Origin: Hypericum androsaemum
Taxonomy: Eukaryota; Streptophyta; Magnoliopsida; Malpighiales; Hypericaceae
Direction of reading: 5' to 3'
Assembly (NCBI GenBank): GCA_963995505.1
Contig: OZ023190.1
Location: 11,278,092-11,342,091, forward strand
Length of the DNA: 64,000 nucleotides
Part shown: positions 1 to 11,240 of the stretch, piece after piece
Position numbering within the stretch: position 1 is the first letter of the stretch
Layout: each line of letters opens with the position of its first letter
Notes under the pieces: generated by a model
What the model was told of the DNA's origin: nothing
Seen by the model: the letters and a program-made list of their open reading frames with translations, nothing else
The model's database searches: none
Program-made: the position numbers and the translations under genes

Positions 1-789
1 CATCAAGAATATCTATTAAGTATGTACAACTATAAAAGTAATTGTCATGAATATCAGTTACATTTCTAATTTACCCATATTCAAGCCAGCTGCAACATTG
101 GATAAAAATACTATAGTATGAAAGTTTGAGGATGGGTTGGCCAAGAAAATCAGGGACCACATTGTGCCGTTATTCCTACTGACATACTCTGAAGTACTAT
201 CACGAGCATTGGCAGTGGAACAAAACCTGCGATGGGAGGGAGTCGATTAGGAAAGCCTGGAATTCAATTCTCATATTTGTCGCGTCTCCCCTTTTATAAA
301 ATTATTCCTCTACCGTGAGAAGATTCGTTTGGGATTGTTTGAGGAACCCCATTTAGTTCACCACCATAGAACTTGATGGTTATGCCGACTTATTCAACAC
401 TATACTTTGATTCTGCCCTTCGAAAAGGAACATCATCTCTAACAATGTCATTTCCGTCTATTAAAACAACAGATTTTCAACTCGACAGAAAAAGAAAGAG
501 AGGTAGCATGAATCGAAAGCGTCAAGAGTTAGATGTCGATCAATCGGTTGAAAGGTCTAAAGCCAGGCTGGTTGCTCGAGTATGATCACACCAGTCCGAA
601 AAATGTGTCTCAACTACATCCAACTCCATTCTTTCGGGCACGAGTTTTGTTTGGTAAACAAAAAAGAAGCCCGATTCAAGTGGAGTTTTTTTAAGGGGGA
701 ACTAGATATATCAATATGAAGATCTAAAAAAATTCATTTTCTATGAATCTGTTTCTGTGAGTCCGGAATGATATGTATCAAGAACTTGA

Positions 790-1160
790 TGTCATGAGAG
801 CTAAATTGTTAGTGGGTGGACACTCGACAAAAGTTTTATTTTACTCAGGTGCTACTCACTCCTTTATCTCTGACAAATTTATGAGAAGGCATAGGCTAAT
901 CAAATAGTCATTTCAGGCCTTTTCCTTGCCTTTTCTTGCCTTTTACAATGGCTGCAATGATTTCCTATCATGGGGATGATGGAATTTGAAGTAATCTTGG
1001 GCACAGACTGGTTGGCTAGGCATTTTGTAGTGATAGATTGCAGAGGAAAAGTTATGGTTTTTCAAACTCCAGGGGAAACAGAGTTCTGCTACAAAAGTGA
1101 GCCGGGGCAAGCCACCTCACTAGTGATATCAACTCTTGAGATAAGAAAATCGGTATGAAG
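790..1160 (+). pseudogene. Gypsy aspartic protease remnant
   Basis: The text around 815-890 reads as a retroviral-type protease, but the catalytic Asp codon of the expected DSGATHSF motif is TAC (Tyr) at 842-844, giving YSGATHSF. A second part with the LGTDWLARH motif lies at about 985-1025 after a frame change. The loss of the active-site Asp alone would abolish protease activity. Confidence 0.75.
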
Positions 1161-1167
1161 TGGCAAA

Positions 1168-2560
1168 ATGGCATATCTAGCCTCGGTACGAGATATAAGA
1201 ATGGAGAAGGCATTAGAGGATATACAGATCATACAACAATTTCTGGACGTCTTTCCAGATGATGTATCAGGATTACCACCAAACCAAGAGGTCAAATTTC
1301 AGATAGAGTTAATACTTGGGGAAAACAGAATTTTTAAGGCACCGTACTGCATGGCCCCAGCAGAACTGAAGGAATTGAAGGTGCAACTAGAGGAACTCCT
1401 AGACAAAGGGTTCATACACCCAAATGTATCTCCTTGGGGGGAACCAGTGTTATTCATCAAGAAGAAGGATAGATCTATGAGAATATGTGTTGACTATCAA
1501 GAGCTTAACAAACTTACCATCAAAAATCATTACCCATTGCCATGCATTGAAGATTTATTTGATCAGCTCAGAGGGGCACATGTGTTCTCAAAGATTGACC
1601 TACGTTTATGATACCATCAGTTGAAGGTTAGGGAGGAGGATGTACAGCTAACTACTTTTCGCACACGTTATGGACATTATGAGTTTATGGTTATACTTTT
1701 CAGCTTGACCAATGCACCTGCCAAATTTATGGATCTTATGAATTAGAATTTCCAACCATACCTAGAGAAATTTATGGTGGTGTTTATCGATGACATCCTA
1801 GTATATTCACTCAGTAAGGAAAGTAATGAAGAGCATTTGAGGATGGTGTAGCAAATTTTGAGAGTAGAGAAATTATACACAAAATTTAAGAAATGTGAAT
1901 TCTGGCTTGAGAAGGTGGCCTTTCTTGGACATGTGATATCCAAGGATGGAGTGTCGGTCCCGGTAAGATTGAGGCAGTGATGAAATGGAATCGATAGGTC
2001 AATGTGTCAGAAGTACGGAGCTTCTTCGGATTAGCAAGGTACTACCAAAAGTTTATGTAGGGGTTCTCGAAGATAGCATTGCCATTGAAAAAGTTAACTC
2101 AAAAGGGAGTAAAGTTTATATGGTATAAAGAGTGCGAAGAAAATGTCCAAGAATTGAAACAACGATTAGTATCTACTCCAATTTTAACTTTACCAAGTGT
2201 AGAGATAGAATTTATAGTCTACAATGATGCTTCAAATAGTGGACTTAGGTGCGTGCTTATACAAAATGGTAAAGTTATTGCTTATACTTCAAGGTAGCTC
2301 AAACCCTATAAGAAGAATTACCCCACCCATGACTTAGAGCTAGCCACCGTGGTTCATGCCTTGAAGGTTTGGAGATACTATATGTATGGGGTACAATGTG
2401 AAATATACACTGGCCATAAGAGTCTCAAGTATATATTCCCACATAAGGAGCTAAACATAAGATAAAAACAATGGTTAGAGCTGATCAAGGACTTTGAAAT
2501 TGAAATCCACTATGATCCTAGTAAGGCCAACGTAGTGGTAGATGCTTTGATCAAGAAAGG
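1168..2560 (+). pseudogene. Gypsy reverse transcriptase and RNase H remnant
   Basis: An open stretch at 1168-1611 contains fingers and palm motifs typical of Ty3/gypsy RT, including [23 protein letters not shown] and [12 protein letters not shown] stop codon follows at 1609-1611, within the DLRLGYHQ-like motif. The active site is still legible as FIDDILVYS at about 1780-1806. RNase H begins near 2079 (KFIWYKECEENVQELK) and ends with the DPSKANVV motif near 2510-2550. At least four in-frame stops interrupt the reading. It would copy element RNA into DNA in virus-like particles if intact; here it is dead. Confidence 0.85.
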
Positions 2561-2864
2561 CTCATACACAGTAGTGTATGAAGAAATGGACCAAGAGGAG
2601 CTAGTAAAAAAATGAGCTGAGGGATGCCACTTTTAGTGGATCGGATGTATAGAGGACAGTGGACCAGATGTGGGTTTAACAATAAGCTTGTGGTGGAACC
2701 CACGTTGCGCACTTTATTGGGAGAAAGACAACTGAGGAATGACACTCTTTTCGCCATTCGACGTCAGGTCAAACGAAGGGAGTTAGCCGATGATTCCACA
2801 TCGGGGCAGATACATACTTATACTTTTGGAACATATTCTTTGTGTCAACTACCAAAGAGTTAAA

Positions 2865-3720
2865 GAATAAGGTACTTGAGGAGGCTCATACTGCATGTTA
2901 CGCCTGTCATCCAGGAAGAACCAAAATGTATCAGGATCTCAAGCAAGAATTTTGGTAGTTAGGGATGAAGAAAGAAGTAGCAGACTACGTGGCTAGTTAT
3001 AGTATGCTAGTTGGTCAAACAGAACATCAACGACCAGCCGGGCAATTACAACCACTGGATATTCCAATAGATTTTGTGACCGGGCTCCCAAAGAGTTTAC
3101 ATGGAAAATATGGTGTGTGGGTTATGATGGATAGACTGACTAAGGGAGCCCACTTTTTGGCATACAAGACAGGGATGTCCTTGGAATAAATGGCATGACT
3201 CTATATAAGAGAAGTAGTACAGCTGCATGGAGTTTTGGTGAGTATTACCTCAAATCGAGATACCAGATTTATGTCAAAATTCTGAAAAAGTCTCAAGGAA
3301 TCAATGGGAACAAAGTTATAGTTCAATACTACATTTCACCCACTGTCTGACGGACAATCTAAACGAACTCTACGAAACTTAGTGGACATGCTACAGGCTT
3401 GCGTACTGGATTTTGAGGGTAATTGGGAGAGTCATCTTCCCTTGATAGAATTTGTATACAACAACAGCTTTCAGGCAAGCATAGGGATGTTCCCCTTACG
3501 GGGCTCTATATGGAAGGAAATATCGGTCCCTAATTAGCTGGAATGAAGTGAAGGAGAAAAGGATACTTGGGCCAGAAATGTTTGAGGAGTTGACTAACAA
3601 GGTACTAGTAATCCGTGGGAGAATTCAGGCGGCACAAGATCGACAGAAGAAATTTGCAGATCGCCATAGAAGAGAGCTGGAATTCAAAGTAGGGGATCAC
3701 GTGTTCTAAAAGTAGCACCC
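2865..3720 (+). pseudogene. Gypsy integrase remnant
   Basis: The N-terminal HHCC-like segment is recognisable (EEAHTACYACHPGRTKMY). The catalytic core shows DRLTKGAHFLA near 3130-3160, followed by GVLVSITSNRDTRF and the FHPLSDGQS motif near 3340. Stops occur at about 2956 and 3187 and again further on. It follows directly from the RNase H remnant in the same strand, as expected for Ty3/gypsy. Confidence 0.8.
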
Positions 3721-3859
3721 ATCAGTAGTGTCAAAATATTTTGGGTGAGTGTAAATCTCAGTCCGCGGTATATTAAGCCATATGATATCATAGAGAGGAT
3801 TGAAAAGTTGTCATACCGCCTAGCTTTACCTCCTAGCTTGACCAAGATCTATAACGTAT

Positions 3860-4155
3860 TTCATGTGTCCATATTATAAAAATACGTCCCGAGGGAAGGG
3901 CAAGTGGTGCAAAAATTTTTGACTATACTACGGCTTGACATCAGGTACGAGGAAGTTCTGCTGAAGATAGTCGATGTGAAAACTCAAAGACTACGAAGGA
4001 CGACGATCAGATATGTTAAAGTACAATGGAGTAACCATACAGAAAAGGAAGTGACCTGGGAGCTAAAGACAGAAATGAAGGACAAGTACCCTTTCTGTTC
4101 GGGTAATCATGTAAGTTTCCTTTTTATTTTAAGTTTGAGAACAAACTTTATTTAA
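3860..4155 (+). pseudogene. Gypsy integrase C-terminus with chromodomain-like tail
   Basis: An 83-codon open stretch at 3904-4155 ends the polyprotein. It contains RYVKVQWSNHTEKEVTWE followed by KDKYPF, the pattern of the chromodomain-like tail of plant chromovirus integrases, which is thought to bias insertion toward heterochromatin. The ORF ends next to a purine-rich tract at 4155-4166, the likely polypurine tract. Confidence 0.7.
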
Positions 4156-4166
4156 AGAGGGAAAAA

Positions 4167-5604
4167 TCTAAAGACTAAGAAACCGAAATAGAAATTTCAG
4201 AACTTGCAGGGGACTGAATCATAATTTACCTAAGGACTGAATCATAATTTATCAAACTCTAATTTGGGAACCCTAGGGCTCGGCCTATATAAGGAGTATA
4301 GACAAAACCTTACGATCCCACCTCTAATTTGCCTAGGGACTAAATCATAATTTACCAAACTCTAATTTGGGAACCCTAGGGCTCGGCCTATATAAGGAGT
4401 ATAGATAAAATCCTACGATCGCACCTCTTTCCGAAACCTTTTTTTTTCTTGTACTATGGTGGAGGAAGTGATCCAGGCGAGCCAAGGGACGGAGGTGAGC
4501 ACGGCGTTACGTCTTGAGATGTTAAGGTAAGCGTATGTCATGTTCGTTCTTCGTAGTGATTGTAGATCGATCGTAATAGAATAATAACCTATAGGAACTC
4601 AAGAAGATCGTTGAGAATAGTGGGTACGCAGGCTAACAATGTTGGAACATCGTGAGGGGATTGTAAGTCCGAATCTCCCTATACCGTATCTGTATTTGTA
4701 CCGTATCCATTTTGTAAGAACTTTTGCAAATATGTGTGTATTTGCCATACTTACTTGTATGTGTTTTCGTTTATGTATTTGTATATGTATTCTATAAGAA
4801 GTTTTGTACGAATCTGACCGTATCTATATTGATCTCTTGTCATATGTGTATGTGTATGTGTACGTGTAAGTGTATGAATCTGACAATACTTGTCTCAATG
4901 CTACTTATATATACATGGACTCTGCTTGTATGTTCTTGATTATATTCTATACTGTTGATGTTCGTATTCTCAACTGAATCTGTATATGAGGTCCGAATGG
5001 TTACTGCCTAATTTGTACTTCAGGACTCTATACTATACTGTACTAGTCGGGATTATCTCCACACTACTGTACCCATAGAATTATGTGTAGATTTTATACT
5101 CTGCGCGAGTGTGGGAGATATTTGTGCCCCTTGGTGAGAGCTCCCTTTTATTTCTTTATTCTATAACAAAAATGAAGTATCTATTTTGACCCACAGGATC
5201 TCGATATGTGTAACTCCAGAGTTGCGTCTATTGTGCGTTGGGTTTTATTGGTGTACTAAATGTGTTGCTCTGCTGACTGGATGTGTTGCTCTACTGATTA
5301 ACTGTATTTTTGCTGAATAGATATGTTTTGTTTGAGTTCAGCTTACTAAGTTGTATAATCTCATCAAAATATGTCCTTTTATTTTAGATGATCCGGGGGC
5401 CGGCCGGGAGCGAGGAATATAGGCGAGGACATGCATCCCTAGGTATTTTAGCCATTTTATTTTCGCAATTAAGATATTATGGTTTTGGATTTAAGATCGT
5501 TACTTTTTGTTTTTTGGACCTATCTTAAATTTGAAGAAATAAAATAGCCTTACAGAGACATTTACTCCATGGCGATTGACGTGCCTAATTTCTGGGGCGT
5601 GACA
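4167..5604 (+). repeat. 3' LTR of the gypsy element
   Basis: It follows the purine tract at 4155-4166 and ends with GGGGCGTGACA. Two TATA-like boxes lie near its start (see 4230-4432). The left edge reads TCTAAAG instead of the canonical TG start, so either the G has mutated or the edge is a few bases off. The 5' LTR is outside the window, so length and edges are inferred from position only. Confidence 0.6.
4230..4432 (+). promoter_or_regulatory. Tandemly duplicated LTR core promoter
   Basis: A ~103-bp block is present twice in a row. Both copies carry the phrase GGGAACCCTAGGGCTCGGCC followed by TATATAAGGAG, with TATA boxes at 4286 and 4389. Both copies could start transcription of the LTR; this is inferred from the TATA box position. 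Confidence 0.6.
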
Positions 5605-6098
5605 AGCTAATCTTCTATCAAGCAACAACCCTACTCCACCCACATAAAAAGCTTCCTTCCTCCTTTCCCTGTTATCCCATTTCGGAAGGACCTTGCCAGA
5701 CAGGTCCCCTTCCCCATCGCTTGTTATGGTTCCATCATCGACTTCGGTGGCCAAATGAAGAGACCTTTGAGCCACTGATGAAGAGACCTTTGAGCCGCTG
5801 ATGAAGAGGCCAGCCTCGACGCGCGATGGAAAGAGGCGAGTTGGCAATTCGTGCCTTATCGATCCCCGACGCCCCTTAGTCTTTGCCCCAGCGGAGCTGG
5901 TCCCTGGATTAGTTAATTATTATTTTTTTGTAAGGATGTATAAGTCATTTACTTCAAAAATAAATGATTGATGACGTCAGCAACGAACCCGAGAGTATAA
6001 TTTAACCAAACTACGGAGACAGCTACATGTATTTTCGAAATATAAAGATCAAATCGTCTATTTGACTATATCCAGGGACCTGAGGATAATTTATCTTC
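5605..6098. mobile_element. One-ended MULE remnant, TIR at about 5920-6098
   Basis: The segment 5930-6098 is related to the right TIR of the MULE at 9817-10800: both share text like GACCCGAGAGTATAAT, then TCTATTTGACTATA and CCAGGGACCTGAG near the end. No matching left TIR is seen; it may lie before the window because the gypsy element abuts this fragment at 5604. A 23-bp unit (AGACCTTTGAGCC...) is repeated twice at 5761-5806. Confidence 0.5.
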
Positions 6099-6199
6099 AA
6101 ATTTAATATTGGTAGAAAAATTATCAGTTTAGAAAATATTATTCTAGAGTGATTATATGTAAATGGGCCTCGAGCGCAACCATAAGATGTGATATAAAC

Positions 6200-6328
6200 T
6201 TTTAGGCATCACGTTCTTCCTGTGGATTGGGATATGTCCCCACCTCTAGAGCTAAATACTCTTTTGCATGCTGATTTTCCAACTTAAAGAAAAGTGTAAC
6301 TGCTTTACCCCCTCAAAAAAAAAAAAGC
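6200..6328 (+). mobile_element. Short poly(A)-tailed retroposon with 9-bp target duplication
   Basis: A 129-bp insert ending in a 12-base A run (6315-6326) is bracketed by GATATAAAC at 6191-6199 and 6329-6337. This is the signature of target-primed insertion of a 5'-truncated LINE or a SINE. No coding domain is left. Confidence 0.55.
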
Positions 6329-6600
6329 GATATAAACAAAATGGGAAATGGTCCCGGTGAGATCATGGTTAGGTATGGTACCCGGCAATCATTCTTTTTT
6401 GTTAGTTTTCCATTATTAGTTTTTGGGAAAAGAGTTTGTCACTTGTCATCATTTATACCAATATATTTTAGTAGAACTTGAGTGGTACAAAATGATTTAG
6501 GTAAGAATTATCATGAATTTAAAAACGATAAAAGTTAATGTTTGTTATAGCATTAACTTTTAAAAAAATTATGCATTAATTTTCACCTGGTCTACTAGAC

Positions 6601-6648
<48 letters not shown>
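6601..6648. repeat. (TTA)n/(TA)n microsatellite
   Basis: A short TTA run passes into an uninterrupted TA run of about 18 units (6613-6648). Confidence 0.95.
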
Positions 6649-6650
<2 letters not shown>

Positions 6651-7249
6651 TTGTGTACACTAAAAATAAGAAAGGTATTAGTTGTTGTAGAATATCACAT
6701 TGCAAATTGCAATAATGGTAGAGTAGTTTATAAGTGTTAAAAATCTACTAGTTCATTGTCTTAAAATTTTGGGTTAGATATAGAAATTTTAATATGATAT
6801 TAGTGGAGTTGATGATGTACCTATGTTGTGCTGGCACTTAGTTGAACATCTACTACACCAACTACAAAGTTATAGTATGCACACATTTTAAGAAAAAAAT
6901 ATTTATAATATGCTTATTTTTCTAATATACAAATTTCTACTTAAATAATAAAATATCTAAATATCTACGGAATCCGACTTCAAAATCTAAACATTTGTAA
7001 ATGAGCATGCCCTAAAAGAAATAAAGTACTGGAGTCGGTTGATCGATATAAAAGAAGTACTTGGCGAGTGTTAAAGTGGAGAGGAATTCAAATTTCCACG
7101 TCCCACGAGTGGCTCTATTGGAGACGACGAGCCAAGTTGGCTTTCGTTTGTGGTCACATGTGGTATGGTAGAGTGGTCACTACAAACAATGTGGTCGATA
7201 TCTAGCGACAAAGATGTTACTTAGACCCGCCCCGGTGGATTTTGAAAAA
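6649..7249. other. AT-rich intergenic DNA, nothing recognised
   Basis: Long stop-rich AT-rich sequence. No coding or structural signal could be supported here. Confidence 0.6.
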
Positions 7250-7806
7250 GGAAAAAATTTATTTTGGTATTATATAGTTTCACGTATTATTAATTTAGTA
7301 CCCTGTAGTTTACCTGTTTGTTTGGAGACGGAGGTTTCCTAAATCGACACTTTTGGTGACAGAGGTTTTCTAAAATGATATTTTTTGTGACAATTTTTTA
7401 AAACAGGGTTAGTTTGTACCACTTATCATTTCCACATCAGTGCCACATCATATTTCTCTCTCCTAAGTGGCACTAACATGGAAAATGAAAACCTCAATTT
7501 CAACCATAATCTAAAAATTTTCAAACCCCAAACTCTGGTTTTAGATTAGGGTTAAATTGTGAGTTTTTACTTTAGAATTTTTTATATTAGGGTTAAATTA
7601 GAGTTTTATTTTGTCATGTCATCACCACCTATGAGAGAGAATATGATGCAGTGCTGACGTGAAAGGTCAAGGAGAAAGAAACAAACTCTAATTGTCACAA
7701 AAATGTCACTTTAATAAACCTTCGTCACCGAAGTGAATAAAGCTAAGTCACAAGTTACTAAGTTAAAAATGCGAGAAACTATATCGTACTAAATTAAACT
7801 TTTCTC
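7250..7806. mobile_element. Non-autonomous TIR element (~557 bp)
   Basis: The left ~200 bp (TTTATTTTGGTATTATATAG..., GGTGACAGAGG...) is an imperfect inverted copy of the right ~200 bp. The outermost TIR text resembles the ends of the MULE at 25843-27165 (TTTATTTTAGTACC...GTAGTTTCAC), so it is probably a small member of that family. No clean target duplication was found, so the edges are approximate. Confidence 0.6.
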
Positions 7807-8158
7807 TACTATAAAAGATAAGACTCTCTCCACTCGTAGGTCATAGGAGCAACATATACTTAGATTAATTGACAAAATTATTGTTCTATTTTAATTAAAA
7901 AATTTTGAATTCGAGTATTAATATACCGTGTTAAATATTTATTGAAACTTTTTGTGAGCTTATTAAAATCTCACTCAACTCGTGGATTAGTTGGTATAAT
8001 AATATTTGGATATCAAGTGACCTACAAAAATTATGGGACTGGATTTAGTCATGGAGACCAAATCCAGCACGGTGCTGAAGGATTTTTATTGAAGGACTCG
8101 CGGGGACTATTTTGAAATAATGTAGAAATACGGGGATAAAAAATAAAAAAAATTCACA
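7807..8158. other. AT-rich intergenic DNA with one short palindrome
   Basis: Only a 12-bp-armed palindrome (CTGGATTTAGTC / GACCAAATCCAG) near 8039-8068 stands out. No gene was seen. Confidence 0.5.
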
Positions 8159-8345
8159 ACTAATGAATCGTAACTGGGTAAATCATTGAACTGTAATTGA
8201 GTAAACTATTGAATCATAAATGAGTAAACCATTGAATCTTAACTGGGTAACTGGGACGGTCCTGATTTATTTGGGACGGAAAAAAATGACCATTGAATCA
8301 TAACTAGGTAGACCATTGAATCATAACTAAATAAGCCATTGGATC
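8159..8345. repeat. 23-bp imperfect tandem repeat
   Basis: Six or seven degenerate copies of a ~23-bp unit containing CCATTGAATCATAACTGGGT, broken by a non-repeat piece near 8250-8285. Confidence 0.75.
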
Positions 8346-9807
8346 GTGTAGGACGATCCTGATTGGATTTGGCCTTCCGGGACAAAATTCCCTCCCAAAA
8401 ATTATAGGTTCCATGAGATCCCAGATTACACGTCATAACTGGACATAGGGACTCCCGCCCCTCCATGTCTCTTCCAGAATCATTTTTGAAAACAACAGCA
8501 AACTTTTTTCTCTTTAACATTCTTATACCTGCGGAAAATCTATCGGTAATGACTAAAGTCAAGCATAGTTAATTAATTTTTATAATAAGAAACGACTTTT
8601 TATTAGCATCTGGTTGATTTACAAGGTTCAAATTTTAAATTTATTTAAAAATATTTAAATCTCTTACTATGACTCAAGATACTTAAATATCCTGATTTAC
8701 TAAAAATAGACATGTAATATTAGGAGGAGAGATGATATATAATAAAATTTTCAATTTAATATTATAAATGTTTTAATAAACCGGAACTTTTCGTGGGTGT
8801 TTATATAACTTAGAACATTATGTGTCCATTTTTTATAATTCAGACTCTAGAGAACATAAATGTCTTTAAACTTAAGTTAATTCAGATTGTACAAACAATT
8901 TTTTAGTGCAGTTTAGCTGTTATTACGTTGGAAGCCACCATATATACGTATTTTTATGAGTAAGTGGTAGCTGGCCCACGCTTCGATTTCTCCTCCTGCT
9001 TTGGTCGTGATAATGCACTGTTTGTTAGAGAGGTAGATTATCCACGGAACAACAGTTAATGTTTGGAGTTAAGTAAATTATTTACCGATGATATTCACGA
9101 GGGAGTCAGTGACGAGCTTTCCGCTGTATATTTGGGAAGTTACAGAGAAATGAGGAGAGATAACCAGTCATTAAGGAATTAGGTCATGATGCAACGGGAA
9201 CTCCGTATTTAACATAAAAAATTTTATAATAGTTTCTCTACAAATATGATTTACTTGATTCAATAGTTAAGATTTTGCAAAGTGATCGTGAAATTCCGAG
9301 CTATAGTCAGATCCAAATAAAAATTGTTAACAAATGAGAATTGGTTTAAATCTTACGAATAAAAAGTTAATTCAAAATATTAACTCTAGATAATATTGTT
9401 AACCCAACAAAAAGTCTTATGAAAAAAATTATTTCTGGGCCTGGCCCATATGCCAACCAGCCAGTTCCTGGGCCTTTAGAAGCCAGAGGCCAGAGCTCAA
9501 AGTGACGCGAAAGGAAAAGAGCGGCAGGTGTGAATTTTGTTGTGAAGCATTTGATTAATGGAATAGATTATGCTCGATTTTATATATTACAGATAAAAAA
9601 ATTATTGCAAAAATTGAGCAGCGAGGTAAAAATATATGGTTAAGATACATTTCGTGAACCAGCTCTCATTACAGCACCATCTCACCTTTAGTCATCCGGA
9701 TTTCATTATTAGCAGCCCTTCAAGCTATTGTCATTGATTTAGTTAGCATTGAAAGCTACCACTTCATACGAAATGGGCTCACGAATTCATACGACTTGCC
9801 CAGATGT
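8346..9807. other. Intergenic DNA, nothing recognised
   Basis: AT-rich, stop-rich sequence in all frames. No TIR pair, LTR or coding domain could be supported. Confidence 0.5.
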
Positions 9808-9816
9808 TATTTTAAA

Positions 9817-10800
9817 GAGATAATTACATACACAACTCCAGGATATATTCAAATAGATTCTGAGAACCTTGTAATTTTCCTACTAATTGCTGAGTCCCTG
9901 TAGTTTGGTTATTATTATACTTTCGGTCCCTGGCTCAAGTAAATGACTCAAATATCCTTGCAAGAAAATTAAAAAAAATCAATTACCCTAACCTCTTTTT
10001 TCTCCTTCCCCGTCGATCCGAAAGAAAAAAATTAATTACCAAATAGAACCGGAAAATCTATTTGGCGGCGATTAACAGTGGCGGGAGGAGCGGAAGAAGA
10101 AGAGGCGGTTGCGGCAGTGGGGGAGATGGAAGTTGTTGTTGTTGTTGCCCGGTGGTGGCGGCGGCGGTGATGAGAAGCGGTCCCAGCTGTGGCACATGTG
10201 GCCGATCGTCCTCCGTAACTCCTTAACTGTTGACTCGTCGATCCCGTCTCCGTCTCCTTCCCCGTCTGTCGTTCTCGTCTCTGTCTCCTTCCTCGTCCGT
10301 CGTACCCATTCTAGTCTCCATCTCCTTCCCCGTCTGTTGTTCCCGTCTCCGTCTCCTTCCCCGTCCGTCGTTCCTGTCTTTCTTCTCCTTCCCTGTCCGT
10401 CGTTACCGTCTCTGTTTCACTTTTCCCCTTAGGTTATTGTGTTTATTTCTCCGCCGTCCTGTTTGTGTTTATTTGTGTCCCGTGATTAGATGAAGCCCTC
10501 TGTGTATAGGATTCTTGCGATTGTTGGTTTTTAGATGAAGCTAAAGGCGGCGACTTTATGGGGAGAAAGGAAGTGGCCGGAAAAATGGCCGGAGAAGATG
10601 ACCGGCGATTTTAATTGACCTGATTAAGGGCATATCCATCATTTCAAATATAAAATAAGAAAAAATCGATTAATGACATCAGCCAGGGACCCGAAAGTAT
10701 AATAATAACGAAACTATAGGGGCTCAATAATTAGTAGGGAAGCTACAGGGTCCTCAGAGTCTATTTGACTATACCCTGGGGTCCTGAGAGTAATTATCTC
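9817..10800. mobile_element. Non-autonomous Mutator-like element with perfect 9-bp TSD
   Basis: The ends are inverted copies over at least 125 bp, starting GAGATAATTAC and ending GTAATTATCTC. The flanks carry an identical 9-bp duplication, TATTTTAAA, at 9808-9816 and 10801-10809. A 9-bp target duplication with long TIRs is diagnostic of MULEs. There is no transposase. The inside is GC-richer than the surroundings and may be captured host DNA, but it was not recognised. Confidence 0.9.
10245..10415. repeat. CT-rich minisatellite inside the 9817-10800 MULE
   Basis: About five imperfect copies of a ~30-36-bp unit built on CGTCTCCTTCCCCGTCCGTC. Open reading frames here in several phases are a by-product of the repeat. 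Confidence 0.75.
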
Positions 10801-11019
10801 TATTTTAAAAGATGTTCATAGATTCATCATAACATGAGTTTTGATGATCATGAATTAATAGTAAGATAATCTGTTTCTATTTAAGCAATACTTATTAGTT
10901 TGGTTTTCATCTTATATTTGCCTAGTTGAAATGTGCTCATTAACATTAAGTTGTAAGAAATAGTAAGTTTAATTAGCGTTTTATTTTTCAATAAAGAAAT
11001 TTTACTTATTAGAAAAAAG

Positions 11020-11240
11020 GCTACCAGCCTACCACTTCTGTTAATAAAAGACCGACTATTCCGGGATGATAAGGAAGCAGCAATAAATGATTTGGGGGCC
11101 AAAAGATAAAAAATAAATGTCGGAGGTTGCGAATTGCAATTTCTGAAAAAGGAGGTTGAGGAATTTTTTTGAGAATTTGGATGACGCTGCGATTTTTTTA
11201 TAGATGTTATTACTGCTACCAATATTTTTAGTTGCGACTA
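11020..11240 (-). repeat. Dispersed ~230-bp repeat, copy 1
   Basis: Its reverse complement matches 37310-37530 over most of its length, including CTAAAAATATTGGTAGCAGT and TCCAAATTCT. No coding content was recognised, and no terminal structure was seen. Confidence 0.6.

Larger units (their letters stand above)
1..4166 (+). mobile_element. Degenerate Ty3/gypsy (chromovirus-like) retrotransposon, internal region
   Basis: Gag-to-chromodomain order is readable in pieces in the three forward frames. About 110-240 resembles the C-terminal part of a gypsy gag (FEDGL, then AEVL-like text). Protease, reverse transcriptase, RNase H, integrase and a chromodomain-like tail follow. Many in-frame stops and frameshifts show it cannot encode a polyprotein. 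The order PR-RT-RH-IN and the tail before the LTR fit the Tekay/Del group of plant chromoviruses; that lineage call is an inference. The 5' LTR and most of gag lie before the window. The stretch 241-780 has no recognisable domain and may be a deletion or insertion scar. Confidence 0.85.

Noticed and set aside
4724..4939. 71-codon Cys/Tyr-rich ORF
   Set aside because: Lies inside the gypsy LTR in TGTATGTGTA-type simple sequence; no domain.
7250..7806. A 9-bp target duplication for this TIR element
   Set aside because: No matching 9-mers flank the inferred edges, so the element is listed without one.
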